From NCBI GenBank assembly GCA_040768125.1, contig JAXGNG010000001.1, forward strand, positions 992,001 through 1,056,000: a DNA stretch of 64,000 nt. Direction: 5' to 3'. This DNA comes from RBG-16-49-21 sp040768125 (GTDB lineage Bacteria; Spirochaetota; UBA4802; UBA5550). Positions 63,365-64,000 of this stretch are shown one piece after another (within the stretch, counting starts at the first letter, position 1; each line of letters begins with the position of its first letter). A program made the translations under genes and the position numbers. The notes below the pieces were generated by a model. That model saw only the letters and a program-made list of their open reading frames with translations. It did not search any database and was not told the DNA's origin.

Positions 63365-64000
63365 TTACTGACTAGTGGTGCAGCAATTACAAATGAACGA
63401 GCAGAGTTGGTTTTTTTCATTTATATAAAACATGTCAGAATTATGCCCTTTGTAAATATTCAGGTACTGAAGCAACCTGCCTTCGGAAATGCAATCAATT
63501 GATTTATTGTCAACCCCGGAATTGCATTCACCTTTGCAGACAGAATCTGAAAAATCTCCATCGGTGTAAATATAGCAGGGAACATGGTGGATTTTTTTAT
63601 ACGTGCCATCAGGATTAAAGTAATATTCTGCACTATAATGCTTGGCGGATATGTTGAGTTGTGAATAATTGAAAGATTTAGCCGGCTTGTATCTGTTTTC
63701 ATATGCCAGGAAATAATCGAAAACCCAGCCTTCTACAGTAGCTTTTTTAACAGTATACCCTCGTGAGTCTTTGCCATATTGTTCATGGGTAACGAAAACC
63801 CATTTCCCTTTCATTCCGCCAATGGCTGTTTCTTTATTCAATGATTGCGTAATCCTGACCCTGCTTGTTATCGGCAATTGAAAAACAACTCTGGCATTCG
63901 CATCAGGTTTTATTCTTACATTTAATTTATCACCGGCAACGATTGCTTCAATAGCTGGATTGTTTGATTGGCTAGTACAAAAAGAGATACTGAAAACACA
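63365..64000 (-). CDS. SH3-domain lipoprotein (N-terminus cut by window edge)
   Basis: The minus-strand frame is open from the window end to the stop at 63365, giving about 211 residues. Near the edge it reads SISFC, a lipobox-like string, then VAGDKLNVRIKPDANARVVFQL, in parts, typical of a bacterial SH3 domain, with GKWVFVTH and EGWVFDYFLAYE later in the domain. The final ~90 residues are polar with several Cys (YINEKNQLCSFICNCC) and no known motif. A TTG at 63877 could look like a start but lies inside the SH3 domain, so the true start is beyond the window. Confidence 0.75.
   Translation of the reverse strand, partial: CVFSISFCTSQSNNPAIEAIVAGDKLNVRIKPDANARVVFQLPITSRVRITQSLNKETAIGGMKGKWVFVTHEQYGKDSRGYTVKKATVEGWVFDYFLAYENRYKPAKSFNYSQLNISAKHYSAEYYFNPDGTYKKIHHVPCYIYTDGDFSDSVCKGECNSGVDNKSIDCISEGRLLQYLNIYKGHNSDMFYINEKNQLCSFICNCCTTSQ

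Overview
The window is a chromosomal segment, mostly GC-rich, from a Gram-negative bacterium: it encodes outer-membrane barrels, lipoproteins, LPS/O-antigen type genes and a phosphate porin. Several proteins (a methyl-accepting protein with a multi-helix N-terminal sensor, and a 7TM sensor joined to a SpoIIE phosphatase) are of kinds common in Leptospira-like spirochaetes, so a spirochaete is my best guess; a deltaproteobacterial-type lineage cannot be excluded from this window alone. No rRNA, tRNA or CRISPR array was seen. Region 1 (1-26.8 kb) is a surface-polysaccharide locus. It holds two GtrB/ArnC-like glycosyltransferases, an ATP-grasp ligase, two Gfo/Idh/MocA oxidoreductases, an FkbM methyltransferase, a class II DAHP synthase, a flippase-like membrane protein, an NDP-hexose 2,3-dehydratase, a WecE-like sugar aminotransferase, GT-C-type membrane proteins, GtrA, an O-acyltransferase, a polysaccharide pyruvyltransferase, a Wzx flippase, and rfbB/rfbA. 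Read together, rfbA, rfbB, the 2,3-dehydratase, a ketoreductase and the aminotransferase predict a dTDP-4-amino-2,4,6-trideoxyhexose, a sugar type better known from antibiotics. The locus is a mosaic: an AT-rich block (about 3.95-7.5 kb) cuts off a glycosyltransferase gene after 25 codons and ends with an internally deleted IS3-type remnant, and a second AT-richer block (about 15.6-24.7 kb) carries a broken acyltransferase gene and a possible membrane-protein remnant. Region 2 (26.9-32.5 kb) is a thiamine operon, thiM-thiE-thiC-thiL, behind a promoter, a TPP riboswitch and a leader with two strong hairpins, followed by a pcnB-type nucleotidyltransferase. Region 3 (32.5-41 kb) is a complete phosphate-starvation unit: a porin, pstS, pstB-phoU-phoB-phoR and pstC-pstA. 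Four upstream regions carry direct repeats with an 11-bp period that look like a local PHO box with the core TTYAYA. Region 4 (41-51.5 kb) has a tiny stand-alone gene with its own promoter and terminator, an acyl-CoA dehydrogenase fused to a rubredoxin-like domain, the two large signalling proteins, a NhaD/ArsB-type ion transporter, a 41-residue membrane peptide, an XRE-cupin regulator, and an AT-richer DUF4258/DUF2283 pair followed by a DUF2019-like gene. Region 5 (51.6-57.3 kb) is a tight operon for a sodium-pumping NADH:quinone oxidoreductase (nqrB-C-D-E-F) without nqrA, followed by a conserved-looking unknown gene and a DUF1295 membrane protein. Region 6 (57.4-64 kb) is a run of envelope proteins: an outer-membrane barrel, a Big_5/Kelch lipoprotein, a TPR protein with a degenerate HD-GYP domain, a lipoprotein with YD-like repeats, and a partial SH3-domain lipoprotein running off the right edge.
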